The position numbers and the translations under genes were made by a program. A DNA stretch of 13,164 nt from CAZMFZ01 sp964565665 (lineage in GTDB: Bacteria; Bacteroidota; Bacteroidia; Cytophagales; UBA9547): the NCBI GenBank assembly GCA_964565665.1, contig CAZMFZ010000105.1:1-13164 (forward strand), in the 5' to 3' direction. A model generated the notes under the pieces. The model was not told where the DNA came from and ran no database searches. It worked only from the letters and a program-made list of their open reading frames with translations. Below, piece after piece: positions 7,025-13,164 of the stretch (positions within the stretch are counted from its first letter, which is position 1; each line of letters starts with the position of its first letter).

Positions 7025-7336
7025 TTGAAATACAAAAAACACATATTCATTTGCATCAATGAACGGACAGACGGAAGAAAAAGCTGCGGAGAAGTGCATG
7101 GAATGGCATTGGTAAATGCCTTTAAAGAACGCATAAATAAAGATAGAATTAATGCTGAAGTACGGGCCCAAAAAGCTGGCTGCTTTGATGTTTGCGAATT
7201 TGGCCCAGCCATAGTAGTATATCCCGAAGGAGTCTTTTATGGAAATGTAAGTGTAGACGATGTGGAAGAAATTTATCAAAGCCATATTAAAAACGATGTG
7301 CCAGTCGAAAGGCTAAAATTGAATTTTGGGAGTTAG
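7025..7336 (+). CDS. [2Fe-2S] ferredoxin, thioredoxin-fold type, TTG start
   Basis: A 103-residue protein resembling the Shethna/Clostridium pasteurianum type [2Fe-2S] ferredoxins with a thioredoxin-like fold. Four cysteines fit the cluster ligands: C10 (HIFICIN), C21 (RKSCGE), and C53 and C57 in AGCFDVCEFGP. The segment VVYPEGVFYGNVSVDDVEEI (residues 63-82) is also conserved in this family. It should act as a small cytoplasmic electron carrier; the redox partner is not known. The start is TTG at 7025: an in-frame stop lies at 7007-7009, and the first in-frame ATG (codon 27) would remove two cluster ligands. It precedes purD by 124 bp on the same strand. Confidence 0.87.
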   Translation: MKYKKHIFICINERTDGRKSCGEVHGMALVNAFKERINKDRINAEVRAQKAGCFDVCEFGPAIVVYPEGVFYGNVSVDDVEEIYQSHIKNDVPVERLKLNFGS

Positions 7337-7430
7337 TACCTACCAAAGCAAATGAAACATTATATTGGTCAGGATTTAATAATTAAAAAGGCGAATTAGA
7401 CACCCAACGCCATTATTCACGATATCTTTA

Positions 7431-7453
7431 AACTCCCCTTAGGGGTTGGGGGC
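7431..7453 (+). promoter_or_regulatory. G-rich hairpin leader element, copy 2
   Basis: AACTCCCC (7431-7438), TTA, GGGGTT (7442-7447), GGGGGC (7448-7453), then TTTTTGT and the purD ATG at 7461. Aligned with 1192-1216 the two differ by two one-base gaps and a few substitutions. The C-run can pair with either G-run. A one-mismatch -7 box (TATCTTTA, 7423-7430) abuts the element, so transcription could start inside it. Confidence 0.5.
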
Positions 7454-7460
7454 TTTTTGT

Positions 7461-8735
7461 ATGAATGTACTCATTATAGGTTCGGGAGGCAGAGAAAGTG
7501 CTATGGCATGGAAAATTGCACAAAGCAAATTGTTAACCAAATTGTATATTGCTCCTGGCAATCCTGGCACGGAAATATATGGTGAAAATGTGCCTATTGA
7601 TGCACAAGATTTCGAAAAACTGGCAGCATTTTCCCTTCTAAATAACATTGAACTCATGGTAGTGGGACCTGAAGTACCATTGGTATTGGGTATTAAAGAT
7701 TTTTTCAACGCCTATGCCCACACCGCCCATATATCTGTTATTGGACCTGACAGCAAAGGAGCTATACTGGAGGGAAGCAAGGATTTCTCCAAAGAGTTTA
7801 TGCAAAAATATGGTATACCTACGGCCGAGTATGCCACTTTCTCAGCCGAAAATCTGACCCAAGGTTTGGCATATTTACACACTTTGCAACCTCCTTACGT
7901 GCTCAAGGCCGATGGATTGGCAGCAGGCAAAGGTGTGATCATTACTTCAGATATGGACGAAGCCAAAATTACACTTACCGAGATGATTGCCGACTTAAAA
8001 TTTGGCGAAGCTAGTGCAAAAGTAGTGATAGAGGCTTTTTTAAGCGGTATTGAGGTGTCGGTATTTGTGATTACAGATGGTAAAAACTATCTAATACTTC
8101 CCGAGGCAAAAGATTATAAACGAATTGGCGAAGGTGATACAGGGCCAAATACTGGAGGAATGGGTGCTGTTTCGCCTGTTGGGTTTGCCAATGCCGAATT
8201 CATGCAGAAAGTAGAGGAGAAAATAATCATTCCCACTATAAGTGGATTGGCAAATGAAGGAATTGATTATCGAGGATTTGTCTTTTTTGGCTTAATAAAA
8301 GTGGGGATTGAACCAGTTGTAATAGAGTACAACTGCCGTCTGGGCGATCCAGAAACAGAAGTGGTAATGCCGAGAATCAAATCGGATTTGCTTGAAATAC
8401 TAACCAAAGTGGCCTCTCAACAACTAAATACGATTCAAATTGAGTTTGAACCTCATAGTGCCACTACTATTATGTGTGTGTCAGGTGGGTATCCAGATGA
8501 ATATCAAAAAGGCGATGTGATGAGTGGATTTGAAAATCTTATTGATGTTTTGCCATTCCATGCAGGAACAAAAAAGAATGACAAAGGAGAAATTGTGACC
8601 AGTGGAGGACGTGTAATCGCTATGACAGCTTTGGGGAAAACTAAAGAGGAGGCCTTGATTAAATCAAGAAAGGCTGCAGAAACCATTAGCTGGAAAGGCA
8701 AATACTATCGAAAAGATATTGGATTTGATGTGTAA
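7461..8735 (+). CDS. purD: Phosphoribosylamine-glycine ligase (GAR synthetase)
   Basis: A 424-residue cytosolic enzyme that joins glycine to 5-phosphoribosylamine with ATP, giving glycinamide ribonucleotide in the second step of purine synthesis. The start MNVLIIGSGGRESAMAWK is the family's N-terminal nucleotide-fold motif (GGRE at 9-12). The ATP-grasp domain covers about 103-305 with KADGLAAGKGV (149-159), AKDYKRIGEGDTGPNTGGMG (216-235) and the metal-binding NCRLGDPETE (291-300). The C-terminal domain has the expected SGGYP (341-345) and SGGRV (381-385). Length is normal. The frame extends upstream to a TTG at 7446, but the ATG at 7461 matches the family start exactly. It follows the ferredoxin gene and converges on the Ppx/GppA gene over 106 bp without an evident strong terminator. 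Confidence 0.97.
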   Translation: MNVLIIGSGGRESAMAWKIAQSKLLTKLYIAPGNPGTEIYGENVPIDAQDFEKLAAFSLLNNIELMVVGPEVPLVLGIKDFFNAYAHTAHISVIGPDSKGAILEGSKDFSKEFMQKYGIPTAEYATFSAENLTQGLAYLHTLQPPYVLKADGLAAGKGVIITSDMDEAKITLTEMIADLKFGEASAKVVIEAFLSGIEVSVFVITDGKNYLILPEAKDYKRIGEGDTGPNTGGMGAVSPVGFANAEFMQKVEEKIIIPTISGLANEGIDYRGFVFFGLIKVGIEPVVIEYNCRLGDPETEVVMPRIKSDLLEILTKVASQQLNTIQIEFEPHSATTIMCVSGGYPDEYQKGDVMSGFENLIDVLPFHAGTKKNDKGEIVTSGGRVIAMTALGKTKEEALIKSRKAAETISWKGKYYRKDIGFDV

Positions 8736-8841
8736 GCGTATAAAAACTGCTAGTACTATATTCAAAGATGTGCAAAACCATATTGAGGCCCCAATTTGTT
8801 TGGAAATCTAACAGTAAAGAATAATTTCAAGGAATTGGCAA

Positions 8842-9717
8842 TTATTTCTCTTTGGAATTGTAATTTTCCCACATAGCCAAAGCTATGCCATCTATCAAGC
8901 CTACATTGGGTGCAAATATCTTATCTGATTCAGCCCAATGGAGTATTTTACTAAATATAAGGGCTGCATGCACTATTACATCTGCTCTGTCATCATTCAA
9001 CTTATACTTTTGCATTCTTTCCTCTACTGAAATTGATTTCATGGCGGTTAATAATTGCTCCAACTCCGTGGTGGGCAAAGCTGTTGCAGCCTTTATATCT
9101 GATAATTCATACAGTTTTTTAATATTCCCACCGGTTCCTATGCCCGCCAAATGGTTTATTTTATGGCCCTTCACCCACTTTTCTACCTCATACCACTTCT
9201 CATCTGATATGCCATGATGAATGGCTCTTACGGTGCCAATATTAAATGATTGGGAAGCCAATTTCTCGCAATCGGACATAATAGTAATCTCTGTGCTTCC
9301 ACCTCCTACATCTATATGAATGTAATTGCCTTTATCTAAATAGCTGTGAATGGCCTTTTCTATCAGTTTGGCTTCTCTATCCCCGCTTAGAATTTCAATT
9401 TCCATTCCCAATTCTTTGTAAATCAGATTTATTATTTCCATGCTATTTTCAGCATCTCGCATGGCTGAAGTAGCACAACAATGAAAACCTACTACATCAA
9501 ATACCTCAAACATGCTTTTGAAAGCCGACAACATTTTGAGCAACTTCTCAATCTTATGGTGGCTTATTTTTTTGTTGGTAAATACATCTTCGCCCAGGCG
9601 AATCGGATATCGCAAATACTCCACGCGTTCATATTCGGCATTGCCCTCAAATTGTGTAGCAGAAGCCACTAAAAATCGCATGGCATTTGAGCCAATATCT
9701 ATTGCACCAATCAGCAT
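8842..9717 (-). CDS. Short Ppx/GppA-family phosphatase
   Basis: A 291-residue ASKHA-fold protein of the exopolyphosphatase / pppGpp phosphatase family. Motifs in order: phosphate-1 loop AIDIGSNAMR (5-14), CATSAMRDAEN (81-91), SGDREAKLI (111-119) with E115 at the position of the catalytic Glu, the phosphate-2 loop IDVGGGSTEI (135-144), and GIGTGGN with the third conserved glycine loop further on. It holds only the two ASKHA domains and lacks the C-terminal HD-like domains of the ~500-residue E. coli Ppx, as in many short homologues. Substrate (polyphosphate or pppGpp) cannot be decided. The start is 9 bp after the stop of the patatin gene, so it is probably co-transcribed and perhaps translationally coupled. 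The HCC pair at 79-81 is noted without known role. Confidence 0.88.
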   Translation of the reverse strand: MLIGAIDIGSNAMRFLVASATQFEGNAEYERVEYLRYPIRLGEDVFTNKKISHHKIEKLLKMLSAFKSMFEVFDVVGFHCCATSAMRDAENSMEIINLIYKELGMEIEILSGDREAKLIEKAIHSYLDKGNYIHIDVGGGSTEITIMSDCEKLASQSFNIGTVRAIHHGISDEKWYEVEKWVKGHKINHLAGIGTGGNIKKLYELSDIKAATALPTTELEQLLTAMKSISVEERMQKYKLNDDRADVIVHAALIFSKILHWAESDKIFAPNVGLIDGIALAMWENYNSKEK

Positions 9718-9726
9718 CCGTCATAT

Positions 9727-10917
9727 TTATTTAGGGAATGAATTTTCGAGTACTTCAGATGATATTTTAAAACTTTTCAGATTGGGAATCACCTGACTTT
9801 CTGTGCGTAAATTCTTCAGCATCTTTGCGTTTCCTAATGTTGGTATTGGAGTAGAAACATGTTCTGGTACTACAAAAAAACGTTTTCCTTGTTCTAATAT
9901 CGATTTCATCCTTCCTTTATCGAATCCCAAATCGTCTCTGTAAGTATCCGCCAAATGCTGGGGCATAGAATAGAGATTTATGGTGATAATTTTACCTTTT
10001 GCATTGGTGATTGAGCCTGTTTTAAGGTCGGAGTTGGCTTGGCAATTGTACAATTTACCCAATACTTCACCTGCCTGAATGCTATTCTGATGCGTGCCCA
10101 GCCCATATACTTCTAGCACCCTAATCAACCCTTCAAACCAAGTTCCCTTCGCAGCCTGCCAACCTTTTACCAGTGGATCGAGCGAATTATTTATTACTAC
10201 ATCTATGGTGTCAATTTGGTTATTTACCGCATAGTTCACCGCATCTTCAAATGGAATTACTTTACGCACACCACCATCTACAAAATCGGCCCCGTCCATG
10301 TTAACATAGCTCATCCACAACGGTTGATTGGCCGAAGCCCATATCCAATCTTTCATCCGGCTATACGAGTTGTCTTTTATCGATTTCAATTCAAACGAAC
10401 CTGTTTGCATATTGGTAACCCCTACCGACATTTCGAGAGAATATTTTTTTAGCAGGTTATAATCTTCCTCTAAAAAGAATTTATCAATAAGTTTTCTGAA
10501 ATTTTTAGTCTCTCCAATTGTTTTCTTGTGCCAAAGCAAGCGCCAAGCGGCCAAACCAAGTCTTGGTATGGTTTTTACTGTGTCTTTCACAATTTTTACT
10601 TTAAATGGATTGACATTGAAAATATCTTTTTGAGAAACAGAGGTGTATATCTCTGTGAGTTTGTCAAATTTCTGTAGCAATATCATGGGCGACATGGTGC
10701 TACCAGTACTTACACCCATCACGGCTTTATAACCACCTTGCATTTTTACCAAAGTATCGGTAAGGCCTACGCCCCAAGCTCCCCTAGCCCCACCACCACT
10801 CACCACCAATATTTTGTTGCCAATTTTGTAAGGAAGGTTTTGAGCTTTTGTAGGTTGAATGCCCAAAAGTAAAAGCATTAAGTATGCTGATGCAGAAACA
10901 CGTATCAATTTGCTCAT
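9727..10917 (-). CDS. Secreted patatin-like phospholipase
   Basis: A 396-residue protein with a signal peptide (hydrophobic core at residues 11-20, likely cleavage TKA|QN at 25-26) and a patatin domain. GGGARGAWG (41-49) is the oxyanion-hole loop, GVSTGS (68-73) is the G-x-S-x-G nucleophile elbow with S70, and FVDGG (212-216) supplies the catalytic Asp, D214. The Ser-Asp dyad is therefore complete, and lipid acyl hydrolysis in the periplasm or outer membrane is expected. The roughly 175 residues after the DGG motif are less clear and include no obvious POTRA or barrel domain, unlike PlpD-type proteins. It is followed after 9 bp by the Ppx/GppA gene and preceded by gldB 72 bp upstream on the same strand. 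Confidence 0.88.
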   Translation of the reverse strand: MSKLIRVSASAYLMLLLLGIQPTKAQNLPYKIGNKILVVSGGGARGAWGVGLTDTLVKMQGGYKAVMGVSTGSTMSPMILLQKFDKLTEIYTSVSQKDIFNVNPFKVKIVKDTVKTIPRLGLAAWRLLWHKKTIGETKNFRKLIDKFFLEEDYNLLKKYSLEMSVGVTNMQTGSFELKSIKDNSYSRMKDWIWASANQPLWMSYVNMDGADFVDGGVRKVIPFEDAVNYAVNNQIDTIDVVINNSLDPLVKGWQAAKGTWFEGLIRVLEVYGLGTHQNSIQAGEVLGKLYNCQANSDLKTGSITNAKGKIITINLYSMPQHLADTYRDDLGFDKGRMKSILEQGKRFFVVPEHVSTPIPTLGNAKMLKNLRTESQVIPNLKSFKISSEVLENSFPK

Positions 10918-10989
10918 TTTGTTTTTCTTTAAATATATAATTGACGATAAATTTAAACAGAATACTATTACTTCGGGCTAATCACTAAA

Positions 10990-12009
10990 TCAATTTTTCG
11001 GCTTATATCTCGATTGGGTTAATATCTTCTTTGCATCCTTTTCCTTCATTATGTCCATAAGGCTCAGTTTTGGATTTCTATCGGCATAAGCCCTTACAAT
11101 TTGCCAACCGAGCCACCTGCCAATTCTTCCAGGGCAGTTATTTCCTATTTCAAAAGTAGTTGGTCTTTCACCCACATACCGATTTGTAACCTCATTTTTA
11201 GTTTCGAACAACAACTTTTTCTCTATAAAATGTGCCCATATAAGCTTCTGATTCTTTTTCACATCTTCTAGTACTGCATTTTCATAGCCAGCAATTATCG
11301 TGTCGCTTAAACTAGGAATTAGCTTCTCTACAAAATAATACGATTTCCCAAAATATATCATTTCAGCAAGCAGCGAATTATCTAGGTAATCGGTATTATT
11401 ATATTTACTTGAGACTACCGAAATAGCCATAGGTACTATATATTCCTTTCTATATCTTTTCAGCATATATAAAGGCAATTGGGGTTTGTATCTGCTTTTC
11501 GCGGCAAGAAAAAACTCAAGCCCAACCACTACCATACTATCATTCACCAGCATATCATTACCCATACCAGTAATTATAGTATAAATTACAGGAAATTTAA
11601 ATTGCTTGTCGTATTTGGCCAATTCTTGAAAAGCATTTTGGAATTGTAAACCTTCATTATGAAAATCTCTAAATACTTCATTGCAAATGCGATAGATGCT
11701 ATCGATACTTTTATTCTTCGATAATTGGTAAAATGCATTTACAAGTATACTATCGTTAGGATATTGCGACCGCTTTAGAAACTTTTCAGCAAATTCAGGA
11801 TATTTGTCAAATACATTTGCTATCTCATTTCTATTTTTACTTTCGAAAATTTCTTTTTCAATCCTTATTATACTTAATTTTAATAATGTACTTTCAACAT
11901 TAATATTGTCTCTGAAAGTCGTTGGCACGGTTTTCTTATCAGTATCTCTTTCTCTACAACTTATTACTACTGTCGTAACCAACAAACATAAAACCAATTT
12001 CCTGCACAT
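10990..12009 (-). CDS. gldB: Gliding motility lipoprotein GldB homologue
   Basis: A 339-residue lipoprotein. The signal peptide ends in VISC with lipidation expected at C18. The body matches the GldB family: RIEKEIFE (49-56), a central MVVVGLEFFLA (159-169) with YKPQLPLYM (174-182), and the strongly conserved C-terminal block GRIGRWLGWQIVRAYA (294-309) ending in SRYKPK. GldB is needed for gliding in Flavobacterium, but homologues are widespread in Bacteroidota that do not glide, so motility cannot be inferred. The usual GldB region shows some similarity to zinc-peptidase-like folds, but no HExxH motif is seen here. A good promoter lies upstream (see 12032-12061). It may head a gldB-patatin-ppx transcript. 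Confidence 0.87.
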   Translation of the reverse strand: MCRKLVLCLLVTTVVISCRERDTDKKTVPTTFRDNINVESTLLKLSIIRIEKEIFESKNRNEIANVFDKYPEFAEKFLKRSQYPNDSILVNAFYQLSKNKSIDSIYRICNEVFRDFHNEGLQFQNAFQELAKYDKQFKFPVIYTIITGMGNDMLVNDSMVVVGLEFFLAAKSRYKPQLPLYMLKRYRKEYIVPMAISVVSSKYNNTDYLDNSLLAEMIYFGKSYYFVEKLIPSLSDTIIAGYENAVLEDVKKNQKLIWAHFIEKKLLFETKNEVTNRYVGERPTTFEIGNNCPGRIGRWLGWQIVRAYADRNPKLSLMDIMKEKDAKKILTQSRYKPKN

Positions 12010-12018
12010 AAACTATTG

Positions 12019-12026
12019 TATTTTTG
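12019..12026 (+). promoter_or_regulatory. Likely -7 promoter box for the barrel gene
   Basis: TATTTTTG is an exact TAnnTTTG match, 24 bases before the barrel ATG. No TTG is seen at the usual spacing upstream, which would fall inside the gldB coding start. Confidence 0.4.
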
Positions 12027-12031
12027 AATTA

Positions 12032-12061
12032 CAAAACTAAAAAATTAATAATGAAGGCAAA
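12032..12061 (-). promoter_or_regulatory. Promoter of gldB (-33 and -7 boxes)
   Basis: On the minus strand TTTG (12061-12058) is followed after 18 bases by TAGTTTTG (12039-12032), an exact match to both elements of the Bacteroidota consensus with allowed spacing. Transcription would start about 15 bases before the gldB ATG. The -33 box lies within the first codons of the barrel gene, and this unit overlaps the opposing barrel promoter. Confidence 0.55.
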
Positions 12062-12743
12062 TATTATTATTGTCGTAATGGCAATTTCCACTCTTGTAAA
12101 TGCACAAGAAAAAGAGTTAAAGTTCGGGGTAAAAGCATTTCCTATTATCGCTTGGAGTAGAGTTTCTCCTGAAGAATACAAAGAATCACCAACAATAAAT
12201 TATGTTTTTGAGTCAAATGGAGCGAAAGCAGGTGCTGGATTTGGGATATTTACTGACTATTACTTCAATGAAAACATTGCATTTTCATTAGGTATAAATT
12301 ATATTTTTAGCTCATCAAAGTTTTTGATAAATAAAAACGGAAGCACTGAAATAGTAAGAAATTATGATACACAGTATTTACAATTGCCTATTTCAATTAA
12401 ATTAATTACAAACGAAATAACAGATAGAGTGAAACTTTACATAAGCCCAGGTATGGGACTAAATTTACTTACTGCAGCATCAGTTGATGGTAAATCAAGC
12501 TACCAAAAAACTGTAGGCGAACCCGTAACTCGCTATACTTCTGAACTAGGTTTGATAGATATAAATTTTATTATAGCTACTGGGGTTGAATATGAGTTAG
12601 ACAATAATATGAAATTAATATTGGGTATATCATATATGCATGGGTTTCTCAATATGAATAAAATTGACACACCCTATATATCCAACAGTGAATTTTCCCT
12701 AAAAAACAATGTTTTAGGTTTAGAAGTTGGGCTAAAATTTTAA
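12051..12743 (+). CDS. PorT-like outer-membrane beta-barrel protein
   Basis: A 230-residue protein starting at the ATG at 12051 (an upstream in-frame TTG at 12024 would spoil the signal peptide). Signal peptide: hydrophobic residues 4-16, cleavage VNA|QE at 18-19. The mature part alternates hydrophobic and polar residues in strands and turns, as in eight-stranded small barrels: FGVKAFPIIAWS (25-36), GAGFGIFTDYYF (61-72), IAFSLGINYIFS (76-87), YLQLPISIKLI (109-119), KLYISPGMGLNLL (128-140), FIIATGVEYEL (173-183), LILGISYMHG (189-198), and a final strand ending in Phe. Y-L-Q-L-P-x-x-x-K is the hallmark of PorT/OmpW-like Bacteroidota barrels. PorT itself is part of type IX secretion, but most members have no known role. 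Divergent from gldB with 41 bp between start codons. Confidence 0.78.
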   Translation: MKANIIIVVMAISTLVNAQEKELKFGVKAFPIIAWSRVSPEEYKESPTINYVFESNGAKAGAGFGIFTDYYFNENIAFSLGINYIFSSSKFLINKNGSTEIVRNYDTQYLQLPISIKLITNEITDRVKLYISPGMGLNLLTAASVDGKSSYQKTVGEPVTRYTSELGLIDINFIIATGVEYELDNNMKLILGISYMHGFLNMNKIDTPYISNSEFSLKNNVLGLEVGLKF

Positions 12744-12808
12744 GTAATTGCACACTTTGCTTATACTCCTGCTTTGCGTAATTTGGCTTGCCTTGGAAAA
12801 TATTATCG

Positions 12809-12846
12809 GCCACAAAAAACATACTTATAAGCATATTTTTTGTGGC
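12809..12846. repeat. Long inverted repeat downstream of the barrel gene
   Basis: GCCACAAAAAA (12809-12819) and TTTTTTGTGGC (12836-12846) are perfect 11-bp reverse complements. Inside lies a second palindrome, CTTATAAG (12824-12831). The hairpin begins 65 bp after the barrel stop. The T-run is inside the stem rather than after it, so it is not a standard intrinsic terminator, though it could still end transcripts on either strand or be a recognition site. Confidence 0.6.
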
Positions 12847-12897
12847 TTGAATTATGAGGATTAGATATGGAAAAATAGGCGTCTTTAAAAAGTACAA

Positions 12898-13095
12898 TTA
12901 TTGAGGTATTAATATATTTTTGTGGATTTTGGGTAGGGTTGGGTCATAGTTCTTCCTTTCGGCTTTAGTAATCTGTTGTCGATTACCTAGGCTGCTTGTC
13001 GAATGGTTGGAGACTCTTCTGTTTCTGCTTTTCTTTTTTTTGTCTATGGCTTCCGCATTGGCGGTCAGATAGTTTATTAATTCAAAAATAGTATT
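12898..13095 (-). other. 65-codon open frame without a start, or a small RNA on the plus strand
   Basis: The minus strand has 65 uninterrupted codons from after a TAA at 13098-13096 to a TAA at 12900-12898. The predicted peptide includes FELINYLTANAEAIDKKKKS and ends HKNILIPQ. It looks protein-like but has no ATG, GTG or TTG start and begins only a few bases beyond the terminator at 13105, so it could be the 3' remnant of a lost gene. I do not recognise a family. On the plus strand an exact -7 box, TATTTTTG (12915-12922), precedes about 180 bases that end in that terminator. They contain two small hairpins, GTAATC/GATTAC (12968-12986) and CCGC/GCGG (13053-13064). This arrangement would also suit a short noncoding RNA. 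Nothing else was seen in the gene-free stretch 12744-13164 apart from the inverted repeat at 12809. Confidence 0.3.
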
Positions 13096-13104
13096 TTAAA
13101 AAAT

Positions 13105-13136
13105 AAAAAAGCCACCTCAATAAGGTGGCTTTTTTT
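13105..13136. terminator. Strong bidirectional intrinsic terminator
   Basis: AAAAAAGCCACC (13105-13116), a TCAATAA loop, and GGTGGCTTTTTT (13125-13136) form a 12-bp perfect stem with a T-run on both strands. It can end transcripts entering from the left and also a minus-strand gene presumed to lie beyond the right edge. Confidence 0.9.
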
Positions 13137-13164
13137 GTAATCTATATTACTCTACTACTATTCA

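Noticed and set aside
7431..7453. G-quadruplex
   Set aside because: Only two G-runs are present; four are needed for an intramolecular quadruplex.
7431..7460. Intrinsic terminator of the ferredoxin transcript (G-run followed by TTTTT)
   Set aside because: The T-run follows an unpaired second G-run rather than the stem, and the element repeats at 1192 without any T-run, so a leader element fits better.
8885..9796. Several plus-strand ORFs of 63-110 codons
   Set aside because: They are antisense to the Ppx/GppA gene, which has all expected motifs in order.
12649..12897. Minus-strand ORF of 82 codons overlapping the barrel 3' end
   Set aside because: It runs across the barrel gene's C-terminus and the inverted repeat; no family features and no plausible upstream signals.

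Overview
The window looks like chromosomal DNA from a Bacteroidota bacterium. The evidence is an AT-rich composition, a GldB-type gliding lipoprotein, a PorT-like outer-membrane barrel, signal peptides ending just before Gln (…FG|QN, …KA|QN, …NA|QE), weak Shine-Dalgarno sequences, and several exact matches to the Bacteroidota -7 promoter box TAnnTTTG. No rRNA, tRNA, CRISPR array, phage gene or transposase was recognised.

Layout. (1) 1-1066: the 5' end of an acyl-CoA dehydrogenase gene (minus strand) diverges from a secreted TPR protein. (2) 1227-6264: two large plus-strand glycosidase genes. The first is a GH116/DUF608 enzyme and the second a GH36 alpha-galactosidase-like enzyme. Both begin with a twin-arginine (Tat) signal, and the 268-bp gap between them carries two related inverted repeats. 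(3) 6296-6850: a minus-strand type II toxin-antitoxin module. The toxin is a PemK/MazF-family protein. The antitoxin, not previously delimited as one ORF, can be rebuilt as a 78-residue protein only if one base is restored in each of two homopolymer runs. (4) 7025-8735: a [2Fe-2S] ferredoxin with a TTG start, then purD. (5) 8842-12009 on the minus strand: gldB, a secreted patatin-like lipase and a short Ppx/GppA phosphatase, in transcription order, with 72- and 9-bp gaps. (6) 12051-12743: a PorT-like barrel gene diverging from gldB across 41 bp that hold opposing promoter boxes. (7) 12744-13164: no clear gene, but a large inverted repeat, an open frame without a start codon (or a small RNA on the other strand), and a strong bidirectional terminator.

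How the genes may work together. The two Tat-exported glycosidases probably remove different sugars from one glycan in the periplasm, but no SusC/SusD pair or regulator is present, so this is not a classic polysaccharide utilisation locus. gldB and the barrel suggest cell-envelope or type IX secretion functions. purD and the ferredoxin are housekeeping. A short G-rich hairpin element lies directly in front of the start codons of both the GH116 gene and purD, which have no functional link. This element and the toxin-antitoxin module are the parts most worth checking. No clearly new multi-gene system was found.
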